The notes beneath the pieces are model-generated. The model did not search any database, had not been told where the DNA came from, and saw only the letters and a program-made list of their open reading frames with translations. This document shows, in pieces, positions 26,135 through 34,472 of a DNA stretch of 64,000 nt. The DNA is taken from NCBI RefSeq assembly GCF_031451695.1, contig NZ_JARWAM010000011.1, positions 62,001 through 126,000 of the forward strand, read 5' to 3'. A program made the translations under genes and the position numbers. The DNA is from Franzmannia qiaohouensis (GTDB lineage: Bacteria > Pseudomonadota > Gammaproteobacteria > Pseudomonadales > Halomonadaceae). Numbering within the stretch: the first letter of the stretch is position 1; each line of letters begins with the position of its first letter.

Positions 26135-27211
26135 ATGACCCCTATCTTGCGTACTACGCTCACGCTGGCCGGCGCGGCCACGCTGTCGATCAGTATCGCC
26201 CATGCTCAGTCGCCCGAGCTTTCCGATCCGCCCGCCATCGACGGTGATACGGTCGGTGATCACGGCAGCGTTACCCTGCGCATGGGTATTGGCCTGGCCG
26301 AAACCTCGCCACAATACCTCTCGAGCCAATACTTCGCCGATATTCTCGATCAGCGCAGCGAAGGGCGCATCAGCGTCAATATCTTCCCCAACAGTCAGCT
26401 CGGCGACGACGTGCAGATGATGGAGATGCTGCAGACCGGCTCGCTGGACATGACCTACCCGTCCAGCTCGCCGGCCACCACTTACGTCGAGGAGCTGGCG
26501 GTATTCGACCTGCCGTTCCTGCTGCCGACCCGCGAGGCGGCCATCGCGGTACTCAACAGCGAGGTCGCCCAGTCGATGCTGGATGGCTTCGAGGGCACCG
26601 GGATCAAGGCCCTGGCGTTCTCGGAAAACGGCTTCCGTCAGCTCTCCAACAGCGCCCGCGAAGTGGCCTCTCCGGAAGACGTGGCCGGTCTCGACGTGCG
26701 CGGCCTGTCGGTGCGCACCATGGAGAACCCGGTGCACCTGGCGATCTGGGAAGCGCTCGGCGCCAACCCCACGCCGATGGCCTTCGGCGAGCTGTTCTCG
26801 GCCATGGAGCAGGGCGTGGTCGACGGCCAGGAGAACCCCTGGAGCACCATCCTCACCTCCAACTTCCACGAAGTGCAGGACTACGGCTCCGAGACCCGCC
26901 ACGTCTATACGCCGTTCATCAAGATGATCTCCGAACGTACCTGGGATCGCCTCGATGCCGAGTACCAGGAGTTGATCCAGGAGGCTGCTCTGCAGGCCGC
27001 CGAGTACGAGATCCAACTGGCCACCGAGTATGACGACTGGTCCCGCGATCAGCTCGAGGAGCGCGGTATGCAGATCACCCGCCTCGACGACGACCAGATC
27101 GCCGCCTTCCAGGACGCCGTGCAGCCGGTCTACGAGGAGTGGGCGCCGCGCATCGGTGAAGACCTGGTCGCCGAGATCCAGCAGATCGTCGCAGACACCA
27201 TGAACGACTGA
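26135..27211 (+). CDS. TRAP substrate-binding protein, predicted gluconate
   Basis: A 358-residue periplasmic DctP-type protein. The signal peptide is MTPILRTTLTLAGAATLSISIAHA. The mature part has the usual segments: RMGIGLAETSPQYLSS, ISVNIFPNSQLGDDVQMMEML, LPFLLPTREAA, the arginine region GLDVRGLSVRTMENPVHL, and FGELFSAMEQGVVDGQENPW. Ligand assignment to gluconate is from context: gntK and a GntR repressor sit in the same cluster and a GntR box precedes it. The start has GGAG about 9 nt upstream. It is separated from dctQ by a hairpin and a MITE-like element. Confidence 0.88.
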   Translation: MTPILRTTLTLAGAATLSISIAHAQSPELSDPPAIDGDTVGDHGSVTLRMGIGLAETSPQYLSSQYFADILDQRSEGRISVNIFPNSQLGDDVQMMEMLQTGSLDMTYPSSSPATTYVEELAVFDLPFLLPTREAAIAVLNSEVAQSMLDGFEGTGIKALAFSENGFRQLSNSAREVASPEDVAGLDVRGLSVRTMENPVHLAIWEALGANPTPMAFGELFSAMEQGVVDGQENPWSTILTSNFHEVQDYGSETRHVYTPFIKMISERTWDRLDAEYQELIQEAALQAAEYEIQLATEYDDWSRDQLEERGMQITRLDDDQIAAFQDAVQPVYEEWAPRIGEDLVAEIQQIVADTMND

Positions 27212-27230
27212 TAACGCAGGACCAAGAGAG

Positions 27231-27255
27231 ACGCGGGCCGCTGATTGGCCCGCGT
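27231..27255 (+). terminator. Intercistronic hairpin after dctP
   Basis: ACGCGGGCC-gctgatt-GGCCCGCGT, a 9-bp stem 20 nt after the dctP stop, with no long U tract. It could be a partial terminator or mRNA-stabilising hairpin that lets the binding protein be made in excess of the membrane subunits. Confidence 0.55.
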
Positions 27256-27272
27256 TGCGTCTGTCTGCCTTT

Positions 27273-27413
27273 GAGGGTGTTTACAAAACAGGCGAACGAA
27301 GGCAAGACGAGGCAAAAATTGACGAAATTGCGGAGTTTACGGGGTGTAAATGAGCATATTGAGTCAAGTTTTAACGACGTATTGTCGAGTGCAGCCCTTT
27401 TGTAGACACCCTC
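27273..27413. mobile_element. MITE-like palindromic element between dctP and dctQ
   Basis: A 141-bp AT-richer element with terminal inverted repeats of 16 bp, one mismatch (GAGGGTGTTTACAAAA left; TTTTGTAGACACCCTC right). The interior is also partly self-complementary (GTAAAC...GTAAAT halves around 27339-27350), so the element can fold as one long hairpin. It has no ORF of its own. The right end is 4 bp before the dctQ ribosome site (27418-27421). I recall similar sequences as repeats in halophilic gammaproteobacteria, but only one copy lies in this window and I found no clear target duplication. Confidence 0.7.
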
Positions 27414-27426
27414 TTTTGGAGCGCCT

Positions 27427-27993
27427 ATGGATACCCCCCACTCACCGCCCCCGGACCCGTCCGAGTTCCTCGACGATCCGCGCCGCAAGCCGCTGGAGAT
27501 CGACACCCAGCAGCGCCGCGGCCCGGCAGTCTTCCGCTGGCTGACCGTCGGCATGGAGCACCTGATTGCCGCCCTGTTGGTGGCGCTGATCGTCTCGGTA
27601 TCGGCCAACGTCATCGGCCGTTCGCTGCTCAACCATTCGCTGCCGTGGGCCGATGAACTGGCGCGCATGCTGTTCATCTGGCTGATCTTCGTCGGCGCCG
27701 CCGCGGCCTTCTCACGCTTCGAGCATATCGCCGTCGACCTGCTGCTGCGCAAGCTCCCGCAGCGCGCCGCCTACGGTCTCTACCTGCTCCAGCACCTGCT
27801 GATCACCGCCCTGATGTTCGTGATCATGGCCGGCGGTTACTTCGTGCTGTCCCGCTCCACCGGGCGCACCGCGATCCTCGGCGTGCCCTGGAACCTGATC
27901 AATATCTCGCTGGTGCTGTGCGCCGCCTTCATCGCCGCTGTGGCGATCTGGCGCGCCTGGCGCGCCGGCCAACTGATGCTCGGCGCCCGCTAG
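27427..27993 (+). CDS. TRAP small membrane subunit (DctQ), gluconate operon
   Basis: A 188-residue membrane protein with four helices (LIAALLVALIVSVSANVIGRS, ELARMLFIWLIFVGAAAAF, YLLQHLLITALMFVIMAGGYF, INISLVLCAAFIAAVAIW). The N-terminal 40 residues are soluble and proline/arginine rich. The start has GGAG 5 nt upstream, directly next to the right end of the MITE-like element. It is followed by dctM after 12 nt. Confidence 0.9.
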   Translation: MDTPHSPPPDPSEFLDDPRRKPLEIDTQQRRGPAVFRWLTVGMEHLIAALLVALIVSVSANVIGRSLLNHSLPWADELARMLFIWLIFVGAAAAFSRFEHIAVDLLLRKLPQRAAYGLYLLQHLLITALMFVIMAGGYFVLSRSTGRTAILGVPWNLINISLVLCAAFIAAVAIWRAWRAGQLMLGAR

Positions 27994-28005
27994 GAGGCCT
28001 CTGTC

Positions 28006-29289
28006 ATGCTCTGGATCTTTCTCGGCATCCTGTTTGCCTCCCTGGCGCTGGGGCTGCCGATCGCCTTCGGCCTGGGGATCGCCGCGGTGGTCATGGCGGT
28101 GATCTCGGATATCCCACTGTCGATCCTCATCGAACAGTCGGTGCGCGGGGTCAACAACTTCCCGCTGCTGGCGATCCCGTTCTTCATTCTGGTCGGCGAG
28201 GTGATGAGCGCCGGCGGCATCGCCCGGCGACTGATGGAGCTGGCCGGCACCCTGGTCGGCTTCGTGCGCGGCGGGCTTGGCCAGGTGGCGATCACCGGCT
28301 CGATGTTCTTCGGCGGCATCAGCGGCTCGGCGGTGGCCGACACCGCCGCCACCGGCTCGATGATGATCCCGTCGATGAAGCAGCAGGGCTACTCGGCGCC
28401 CCAGGCCACCGCGATCAACACCGTCTCCTCGGTGATCGGCATCATCATCCCGCCGTCGATCCCGCTGATCCTCTACGGCATCGTCACCGAGACCTCGATC
28501 AGCCGGCTGTTCATTGCCGGCATCGTGCCCGGGGTGATGATCGGCTTCGGGCTGATGGTCACCACCTTCATCATGGCCAGCTTCGGCGGCGCTGGGCAGA
28601 CCCGCAAGTTCCGCCTCGGACCGCTGTGGCAGGCGTTCAAGGCCGCCTGGCTGGCCCTGGTGCTGCCGGTGATCGTGATCGGCGGCATCATCGGCGGCAT
28701 CTTTACCGCCACCGAGGCGGCCGTGGTGGCGCTGCTCTACTCGCTGGTCATCTCGCTGGTGGTCTACCGCGAGTTCCACGTCCGCGAGCTGTGGGGCATG
28801 CTGATCCGCACCGCGCGGCTGACCGGCATGGTGCTGCTGCTGCTGGCCTTCGCCACGGTGATTGCCTGGTTCCTGACCATCAACATGGTGCCGCAGACGC
28901 TGGTCATGCAGGTGCAGTCGATCACTCAGGACCCGTTCCTGCTGCTGCTGATCGTCGCCGGCCTGCTGCTGCTGGTGGGCTTCGTGATGGACCTGACCCC
29001 GGCGATGGTGATCATGGCGCCGATGCTGACGCCGATCGTCACCTCGGTGGGCATCGACCCGGTCTACTTCGGCGTCTTGATGGCGTTCATTCTCGGCATC
29101 GGCCTGCTGACCCCGCCGGTGGGCACCTGCCTGTACGTCGGCTGCGGGGTGGGCAAGGTGACCATGGAGCAGCTGGTGAAGGCGATGCTGCCTTACTACG
29201 CCACCCTGCTGATCATGGCGGTGATCCTGATCGCCTTCCCCGGCCTGGTGACCTGGCTGCCCAACCTCACCGCCGTGGGCGGTAACTGA
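28006..29289 (+). CDS. TRAP large membrane subunit (DctM), gluconate operon
   Basis: A 427-residue permease with about 12 helices. DctM hallmarks are visible: ALGLPIAFGLGIAAVVM, NNFPLLAIPFFILVGEVMSAGGI, GSMFFGGISGSAVADTAATGSMMIP, SVIGIIIPPSIPLILYG and LLTPPVGTCLYVGCGVG. It couples uptake to a sodium or proton gradient. AGGAGG lies 8 nt before the ATG at 28006. gntK follows 17 nt after its stop. Confidence 0.93.
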   Translation: MLWIFLGILFASLALGLPIAFGLGIAAVVMAVISDIPLSILIEQSVRGVNNFPLLAIPFFILVGEVMSAGGIARRLMELAGTLVGFVRGGLGQVAITGSMFFGGISGSAVADTAATGSMMIPSMKQQGYSAPQATAINTVSSVIGIIIPPSIPLILYGIVTETSISRLFIAGIVPGVMIGFGLMVTTFIMASFGGAGQTRKFRLGPLWQAFKAAWLALVLPVIVIGGIIGGIFTATEAAVVALLYSLVISLVVYREFHVRELWGMLIRTARLTGMVLLLLAFATVIAWFLTINMVPQTLVMQVQSITQDPFLLLLIVAGLLLLVGFVMDLTPAMVIMAPMLTPIVTSVGIDPVYFGVLMAFILGIGLLTPPVGTCLYVGCGVGKVTMEQLVKAMLPYYATLLIMAVILIAFPGLVTWLPNLTAVGGN

Positions 29290-29306
29290 AACAGGAACGT
29301 ACTGTA

Positions 29307-29825
29307 ATGACGTCGTACCGCATTCTGGTCATGGGGGTTTCGGGTTCGGGAAAGTCCCACATCGGACGCTTGCTGGCCGAGCGTCTGGATGCTGATTTCA
29401 TCGACGGTGATGATCATCACTCGGCGGCCAATATTGCCAAGATGGCGCGCGGCATGCCACTTGATGACGATGATCGTCGCGGTTGGTTGATGACTCTTGC
29501 GGATGTGTTTGCCGATTATCGCCGCGCCGATCGCTCGGTGGTCGTGGGGTGTTCGGCGTTAAAGCAACGCTATCGGGATATCCTGCGCAGCGGTGACCCT
29601 AAGTTGGCGATTGTATACCTGCAAGGGAGCCGGGCGCTGCTGCGCAAACGTCTCACCGGGCGTGAAGGACACTTCTTCAAGGGGGATGGCATGCTTGACA
29701 GCCAGTTGGCCGACCTCGAGCCGCCGGTACCGGAAGAAGCTCTCAGCGTGGCGGCTAGCGAGCCGCCTGAGTCGATCATCGAACGCGCCGCGGCGTGGCT
29801 GGTGAGCACGCCGCGCAGGGCATGA
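29307..29825 (+). CDS. gntK: Gluconokinase
   Basis: A 172-residue kinase that turns gluconate into 6-phosphogluconate, feeding the Entner-Doudoroff or pentose phosphate route. Motifs: Walker A GVSGSGKSHIGRLLA, DFIDGDDHHSAANIAKMARGMPLDDDDR and the GCSALKQRYRDILR segment typical of the GntK/IdnK family. AGGAA lies upstream of the ATG at 29307. Its place after the TRAP genes supports gluconate as the transported sugar acid. Confidence 0.93.
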   Translation: MTSYRILVMGVSGSGKSHIGRLLAERLDADFIDGDDHHSAANIAKMARGMPLDDDDRRGWLMTLADVFADYRRADRSVVVGCSALKQRYRDILRSGDPKLAIVYLQGSRALLRKRLTGREGHFFKGDGMLDSQLADLEPPVPEEALSVAASEPPESIIERAAAWLVSTPRRA

Positions 29826-29892
29826 TTTCTGCCTGCACATTGGCTAAGGTGAGTGACTATTTTTGCCACTCACCGCTGACGCTCAGGGCTCC

Positions 29893-30888
29893 GTGAAGAA
29901 AAAACGACCAACACTCCAGGATATTGCCGACCGCGTCGGGGCGACCAAGATGACCGTCAGCCGCTGTTTGCGTGACCCGCAGACGGTCTCCGAGGGGCTT
30001 CGCGAGCGCATCTTCTCGGTCGCCGAGGAGCTTGGCTACATTCCCAACCGCGCGCCGGACATCCTCTCCAAGGCGACCAGCCGCGCCATCGGCGTGATGG
30101 TACCGTCGCTGACCAACCAGGTCTTCGCCGACGTGATCAAGGGCATCGAGGTGGCCACCGAGCCGGCCGGTTATCACCTGATGCTCTCCCACTACGGTTA
30201 CAGCCCGGAGCTCGAGGAGCGCAGCCTGGCCTCGCTGCTCTCCTACAATGTCGACGGGGTGATCCTCTCCGATAGCCTGCACACGCCACGCACCTGCCGC
30301 ATGCTCGAGACCGCCGGGATCCCCAGCGTCGAGATCATGGACACCCACCTGGCGCCGTTTCACCAGGCGGTGGGCTACGACAACGTGGCCGCTGCCCATG
30401 TCATGGTCAGCGAGATGATTCGTCGCGGTCGCCGGCATATCGTCTACCTGGCGGTGCGCCTCGACGAGCGTACCCGCCAGCGCGAGCAGGGCTATAGCCA
30501 GGCGATGAATGAGCACGGCCTGACGCCGCTGACGCTGTATACCTCGATGCGCTCCTCCTACAGCGTCGGGGCGGCGCAGATGGCCGAGCTACTGGCCGAG
30601 CACCCTGATACCGACGCACTGTTCTGTACCAACGACGACGTCGCGGTGGGGGCCTACTTCGAGTGTCTGCGGCGCGGCGTGGCGGTGCCCGAGCGAGTCG
30701 CCATCGCCGGGTTTCACGGCCACGACGTCGGCCAGGTCATGGCGCCGCGCCTGGCCAGCGTGCTCACCCCCCGCGAAGCGATCGGCGAGACCGCCGCCCG
30801 CGAGCTGCTGGCGCGCATCCAGGGTACGCCGATCACCCAGCGGGTGATCGACCTGGGCTTCCATATCGAGATAGGCGGTACCCTCTGA
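29893..30888 (+). CDS. gntR: GntR, LacI-family repressor of gluconate genes
   Basis: A 331-residue regulator, the same length as E. coli GntR. The LacI-type HTH is at the N-terminus (RPTLQDIADRVGATKMTVSRCL) with the hinge ILSKATSRAIGVMVPSL; the sugar-binding domain follows. I use the GTG at 29893 (AGGG a few nt upstream), which gives the usual short lead before the HTH; a TTG at 29863 is possible. It is the last gene of the cluster and likely binds the palindrome at 25929. Confidence 0.9.
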   Translation: MKKKRPTLQDIADRVGATKMTVSRCLRDPQTVSEGLRERIFSVAEELGYIPNRAPDILSKATSRAIGVMVPSLTNQVFADVIKGIEVATEPAGYHLMLSHYGYSPELEERSLASLLSYNVDGVILSDSLHTPRTCRMLETAGIPSVEIMDTHLAPFHQAVGYDNVAAAHVMVSEMIRRGRRHIVYLAVRLDERTRQREQGYSQAMNEHGLTPLTLYTSMRSSYSVGAAQMAELLAEHPDTDALFCTNDDVAVGAYFECLRRGVAVPERVAIAGFHGHDVGQVMAPRLASVLTPREAIGETAARELLARIQGTPITQRVIDLGFHIEIGGTL

Positions 30889-30891
30889 GCG

Positions 30892-32097
30892 CTACAGCCG
30901 TTCGTTGAGCAGTGCTGTCAGCGCGGCATCGCTGAGCACCAGCGGGTTGGTCTGCATGCTGCCGCCGCGGGCATTGGCCACCACCCGCGGAATATCCTCG
31001 GCGTGCATGCCAAAATCGCCGAGCCGCGGCATGTTCAAGCGCTCGCTCCAGTCGCGTAGCGTGGCGACCAGCGCCAGGCGGGACGCGTCATCATCCAGCT
31101 CGGGGTCAGCGCTCAGCAGGCGTCCGACGCGGGCGTACTTGCTGAGTGCCGGGGAGGTGGGGGCGTGCTGCTCGAGGGCGGCGAGATTGGCCGCGGTGGC
31201 CTCGGCCAGCAGGGTGCCGCATACCGCGCCGTGGGGCATCGGGAAGAAGGCGCCAAGCGGCGAGGCGAGCCCGTGTACCGCACCCAGCCCGGCCTGGGCC
31301 AGGGTAATGCCGGAACTCAGCGAGGCGTAGGCGAGCCGCGAATAGCCGTCGTTGAACTGTCCAGGTTCGGCCTGCCAGGCGTCCCAGAATCCCTGTTGGA
31401 AGGCCTCCATGCCGGCCCAGGCCAGGGCATCGGTGAAGGCGCTGGCCTTCAGCGAGACATAGGACTCCAGCAGCTGGGTCAGGGCGTCCATGGCATTGGC
31501 GGCCAGCTGCGGCTTGGGGCAGCCGACCAGCAGTGCGGGGTCGACCAGGGCGATGCGCGGCACCAGCTGGGCGTCGCGAAACGACTTCTTGAAGCCGTCG
31601 CGGCCCTGCACGCTGAGCACGGCATTCTTGGTCGCCTCGCTGCCGGTACCGGCGGTGGTCGGCACCGCGATCATCGGCACCGCCGGCCCCGGGTACGCCA
31701 GGCCACGGCCCACGCCCTCGAGGTGATCCATGACCGAGTTGCCGCGACGCAGTAGCCCGGCGATGGCCTTGCCGGCGTCGAGGGCGCTGCCGCCACCGAT
31801 GGCCACCACCACCTCGATATCGCGCTGGTGATACTCGGCGACCAGCGTATCGACGCGCTGCGGGGAGGGCTCGCCGTCGATGCGCGCATGCTGCCACTCG
31901 ATGCCCCGCGCCTCTAGCGCCTCGAGCAGTGCCGGCCACTGCGGTGAGTCGGTGAACGCACGGCGGCCGGTGATCAGCAGTATGCGGCGGCCCAAGCCCT
32001 CGACCAGCGCCGGGAGGCGCTGGATGGCCTGGGCGTGCAGGTGGATCTCGGGCAGTCGCGCAACCTCAACGGCGGGGAAGGGGGGGAGAGTCGGCAT
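30892..32097 (-). CDS. Iron-containing alcohol dehydrogenase
   Basis: A 401-residue group III dehydrogenase. The NAD-binding segment is VVVAIGGGSALDAGKAIA, and metal ligands lie in NAMDALTQLLESYVS (Asp), GLGAVHGLASPLGAFFPMPHGAVC (His residues). It interconverts an alcohol and aldehyde with NAD(H). The ATG at 32097 has AGGA 5 nt upstream; longer frames to 32163 lack a site. It is divergent from the FabI-like/MaoC-Pta/kinase operon and could share substrates with it, which is inference. The convergent gntR ends 3 nt away. Confidence 0.9.
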   Translation of the reverse strand: MPTLPPFPAVEVARLPEIHLHAQAIQRLPALVEGLGRRILLITGRRAFTDSPQWPALLEALEARGIEWQHARIDGEPSPQRVDTLVAEYHQRDIEVVVAIGGGSALDAGKAIAGLLRRGNSVMDHLEGVGRGLAYPGPAVPMIAVPTTAGTGSEATKNAVLSVQGRDGFKKSFRDAQLVPRIALVDPALLVGCPKPQLAANAMDALTQLLESYVSLKASAFTDALAWAGMEAFQQGFWDAWQAEPGQFNDGYSRLAYASLSSGITLAQAGLGAVHGLASPLGAFFPMPHGAVCGTLLAEATAANLAALEQHAPTSPALSKYARVGRLLSADPELDDDASRLALVATLRDWSERLNMPRLGDFGMHAEDIPRVVANARGGSMQTNPLVLSDAALTALLNERL

Positions 32098-32277
32098 GGG
32101 AATCCTGGTCGGTGCATGGAAACGAGCTGAGTGCAGCATAGGGCAGTCGGCAAGCGCTGGCACCCGTGGCCATCAACGGGCAGAGCGGGATGCCTTACGC
32201 TAGGCTATGCTGCAGTGCGGCGGCTAATGTACTTCGCCTGCTGCTACTGGATTGCCACTGACAAGGAGAGGGTCGAG

Positions 32278-33051
32278 ATGGGCCACGCGTTTTCCCTGAA
32301 GGGCAAGGTCGGTATCGTCACCGGCCTGGCCAACCGCGACAGTATTGCCTATGGCTGTGCGCTGGCCTGCCATGCGGCGGGTGCCGAGCAGATCGTCAGC
32401 TACGCCTCGCCCAAGGCGGAGCGCTTCGTCGCTCCCCTGGCCGCGGAACTGGGCGAGCCCGAGCTCCGCTGCTGCGACGTTCAGGACGATGCCCAACTGG
32501 AGGCGCTGTTCAGGCGCGCCGCCGAGCGCTGGGGGCGGCTCGATTTCGTGGTGCACTCGATCGCCTATGCGCCGCTGGAAGATCTGCACGGCCGCGTGGT
32601 GGACTGCTCCCGCGACGGCTTTGCGCTGGCCATGGACCTCTCATGCCACTCCTTCATCCGCATGGCGCGGTTGGCAGAGCCGCTGATGCGCGACGGCGGC
32701 AGCCTGATCTGCATGTCCTACTACGGCGCCGACAAGGTGGTCGACAACTACAACCTGATGGGGCCGGTGAAGGCCGCGCTGGAGTCGGCGACCCGCTACC
32801 TGGCCGCCGAGCTGGGGCCGGCCGGGATTCGTGTGAACGCGGTGTCGCCGGGGGCGATCCGTACCCGTGCCGCGTCCGGCCTCAAGGATTTCGATGCCCT
32901 CGTCCACGACGGCGAGACACGCTCACCGCTGCGGCGCCTGGCCAGCGTCGATGACGTCGGTCAGTCGGTGGTCTACCTTGCGTCTGCGGCCGGCGCCGCG
33001 CAGACCGGCACTACCCTTTACGTCGACGCCGGCCACCACATCAGGGCATGA
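32278..33051 (+). CDS. FabI-type enoyl-thioester reductase (SDR)
   Basis: A 257-residue short-chain dehydrogenase of the enoyl-ACP reductase (FabI) type. The nucleotide motif is GIVTGLANRDSIAYG, and the catalytic Y-x6-K is YNLMGPVK inside DNYNLMGPVKAALES, as in FabI rather than the usual Y-x3-K. FabI reduces enoyl-ACP (or enoyl-CoA) with NADH. AAGGAGAG lies upstream of the ATG at 32278. Because it heads an operon with a hydratase-phosphotransacylase and a kinase, it is more likely a pathway-specific paralogue than the housekeeping FabI. Confidence 0.85.
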   Translation: MGHAFSLKGKVGIVTGLANRDSIAYGCALACHAAGAEQIVSYASPKAERFVAPLAAELGEPELRCCDVQDDAQLEALFRRAAERWGRLDFVVHSIAYAPLEDLHGRVVDCSRDGFALAMDLSCHSFIRMARLAEPLMRDGGSLICMSYYGADKVVDNYNLMGPVKAALESATRYLAAELGPAGIRVNAVSPGAIRTRAASGLKDFDALVHDGETRSPLRRLASVDDVGQSVVYLASAAGAAQTGTTLYVDAGHHIRA

Positions 33052-34472
33052 CCATGAGCGACGCGCAAACACCCCGCGACGACGATATCGAGAATCGCAC
33101 CTTCGACGAGATTCAGGTCGGCGATAGCGCCTCCATCCACAAGCGCCTGACCCTCGAGGACATCAAGCTGTTCGCCATCATGTCCGGCGACATCAATCCT
33201 GCCCACGTCGATGAAGACTATGCCAAGAGCTCGCGTTTCCAGGAGGTGATCGCCCACGGCATGTGGGGCGGGGCGCTGATCTCCACCGTACTGGGTACCG
33301 AGCTGCCGGGGCCTGGCACTATTTATGTCGGCCAGTCGCTGCGCTTTCTGGCGCCGGTGCGGCTGGGTGACGTGCTCACCGTCAGCGTCAAGGTGCGCGA
33401 AAAGGAGGCGCGACGGTCGCGTATCACCTTCGACTGCCGCTGCGCCAACCAGAAGGGCGAGAGTGTCATCGAAGGCGAGGCCGAGGTGGTGGCGCCGCGC
33501 GAGAAGGTACGCAGGCGGCGCACCATGATGCCGCAGCTGCGGCTGGCGGAGCGGGGCCATCTGCACGAGCTATTGAATGCCGCCGAGCGTACCGAGCCGC
33601 TGACCATGGCGGTGGTGCATCCGGTCGACGAGGTCTCGATCACGGGGGCCTGGGAGGCCGCCAGCAAGGGCTTCATCATCCCGCTGCTGGTTGGCCCGGA
33701 AGCGCGCATCCGCGCCGCCGCCGAGGCGGCAGAGGTCGATATCGATGGCTTCGAGCTGATTGCCACCCCGCACAGCCACGCCGCCGCCGAGCAGGGCGTG
33801 GCGCTGGTCCGAGATGGGCGTGCCAATGCGCTGATGAAGGGCGCCCTGCACACCGATGAACTGCTGCAGGCGGTGGTCTCGCGCCATTCGGGCCTGCGCA
33901 CAGGGCGGCGGCTGAGCCATGTGATGGCCTTCGACGTGCCCACCTATCCGCGGCCGCTGTTCATCACCGACGCGGCGATCAATATCGCCCCGGGGCTCGA
34001 GGTCAAGCGCGACATCGTGCAGAACGCCATCGAGCTGGCCCGCGCGGTGGGTATCGAGCTGCCCAAGGTCGCGTTGCTGTCGGCGGTGGAGACGATCAAT
34101 CCACGCCTGGCTTCGACCCTGGATGCCGCGGCGCTGTGCAAGATGGCCGAGCGTGGGCAGATCAGCGGCGGGCAGCTCGACGGGCCGCTGGCCTTCGACA
34201 ACGCCATCTCGGAAGACGCCGCCAGGACCAAGGGCATCGACTCGGCGGTGGCCGGGCGTGCCGATATCCTGGTAGCCCCCGACCTGGAGGCCGCCAACAT
34301 GCTGATGAAGCAGCTGACCCACCTGGCCGATGCCAGCGGTGCCGGCCTGGTGATGGGCGCCCAGGTGCCCATCGTGCTGACCAGCCGCGCCGACGATGCC
34401 ATCACCCGGCTCGCTTCCTGTGCCCTGGCACTGCTGGTGGCGCGCCATCAGCGCCAGGCGGAGCCGACATGA
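33048..34472 (+). CDS. MaoC hydratase fused to phosphate acyltransferase (Pta/Ptb type)
   Basis: A 474-residue fusion. Residues about 15-145 form a MaoC-like hot-dog hydratase: VGDSASIHKRLTLEDIKLFA, SGDINPAHVDEDYAKSS and HGMWGGALISTVLGTELPG (the catalytic D-x5-H pair is present). Residues about 165-470 form a phosphate acetyl/butyryltransferase domain (MAVVHPVDEVSITGAWEAA, GRANALMKGALHTDELLQAV, GFELIATPHSHAAA). Such bifunctional enoyl-CoA hydratase/phosphate acyltransferase proteins are known in proteobacteria. It overlaps the FabI-like gene (ATGA) and the kinase gene (ATGA), so all three are coupled. Confidence 0.9.
   Translation: MTMSDAQTPRDDDIENRTFDEIQVGDSASIHKRLTLEDIKLFAIMSGDINPAHVDEDYAKSSRFQEVIAHGMWGGALISTVLGTELPGPGTIYVGQSLRFLAPVRLGDVLTVSVKVREKEARRSRITFDCRCANQKGESVIEGEAEVVAPREKVRRRRTMMPQLRLAERGHLHELLNAAERTEPLTMAVVHPVDEVSITGAWEAASKGFIIPLLVGPEARIRAAAEAAEVDIDGFELIATPHSHAAAEQGVALVRDGRANALMKGALHTDELLQAVVSRHSGLRTGRRLSHVMAFDVPTYPRPLFITDAAINIAPGLEVKRDIVQNAIELARAVGIELPKVALLSAVETINPRLASTLDAAALCKMAERGQISGGQLDGPLAFDNAISEDAARTKGIDSAVAGRADILVAPDLEAANMLMKQLTHLADASGAGLVMGAQVPIVLTSRADDAITRLASCALALLVARHQRQAEPT

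Noticed and set aside
27918..29285. 455-codon plus-strand ORF overlapping dctM
   Set aside because: Asp/Arg/His-rich shadow of the dctM frame; dctM has a good ribosome site and family motifs.
32278..33051. Naming the SDR as the housekeeping enoyl-ACP reductase FabI
   Set aside because: The fold and Y-x6-K site fit FabI, but its operon with MaoC-Pta and a kinase suggests a specialised role, so I left the symbol empty.
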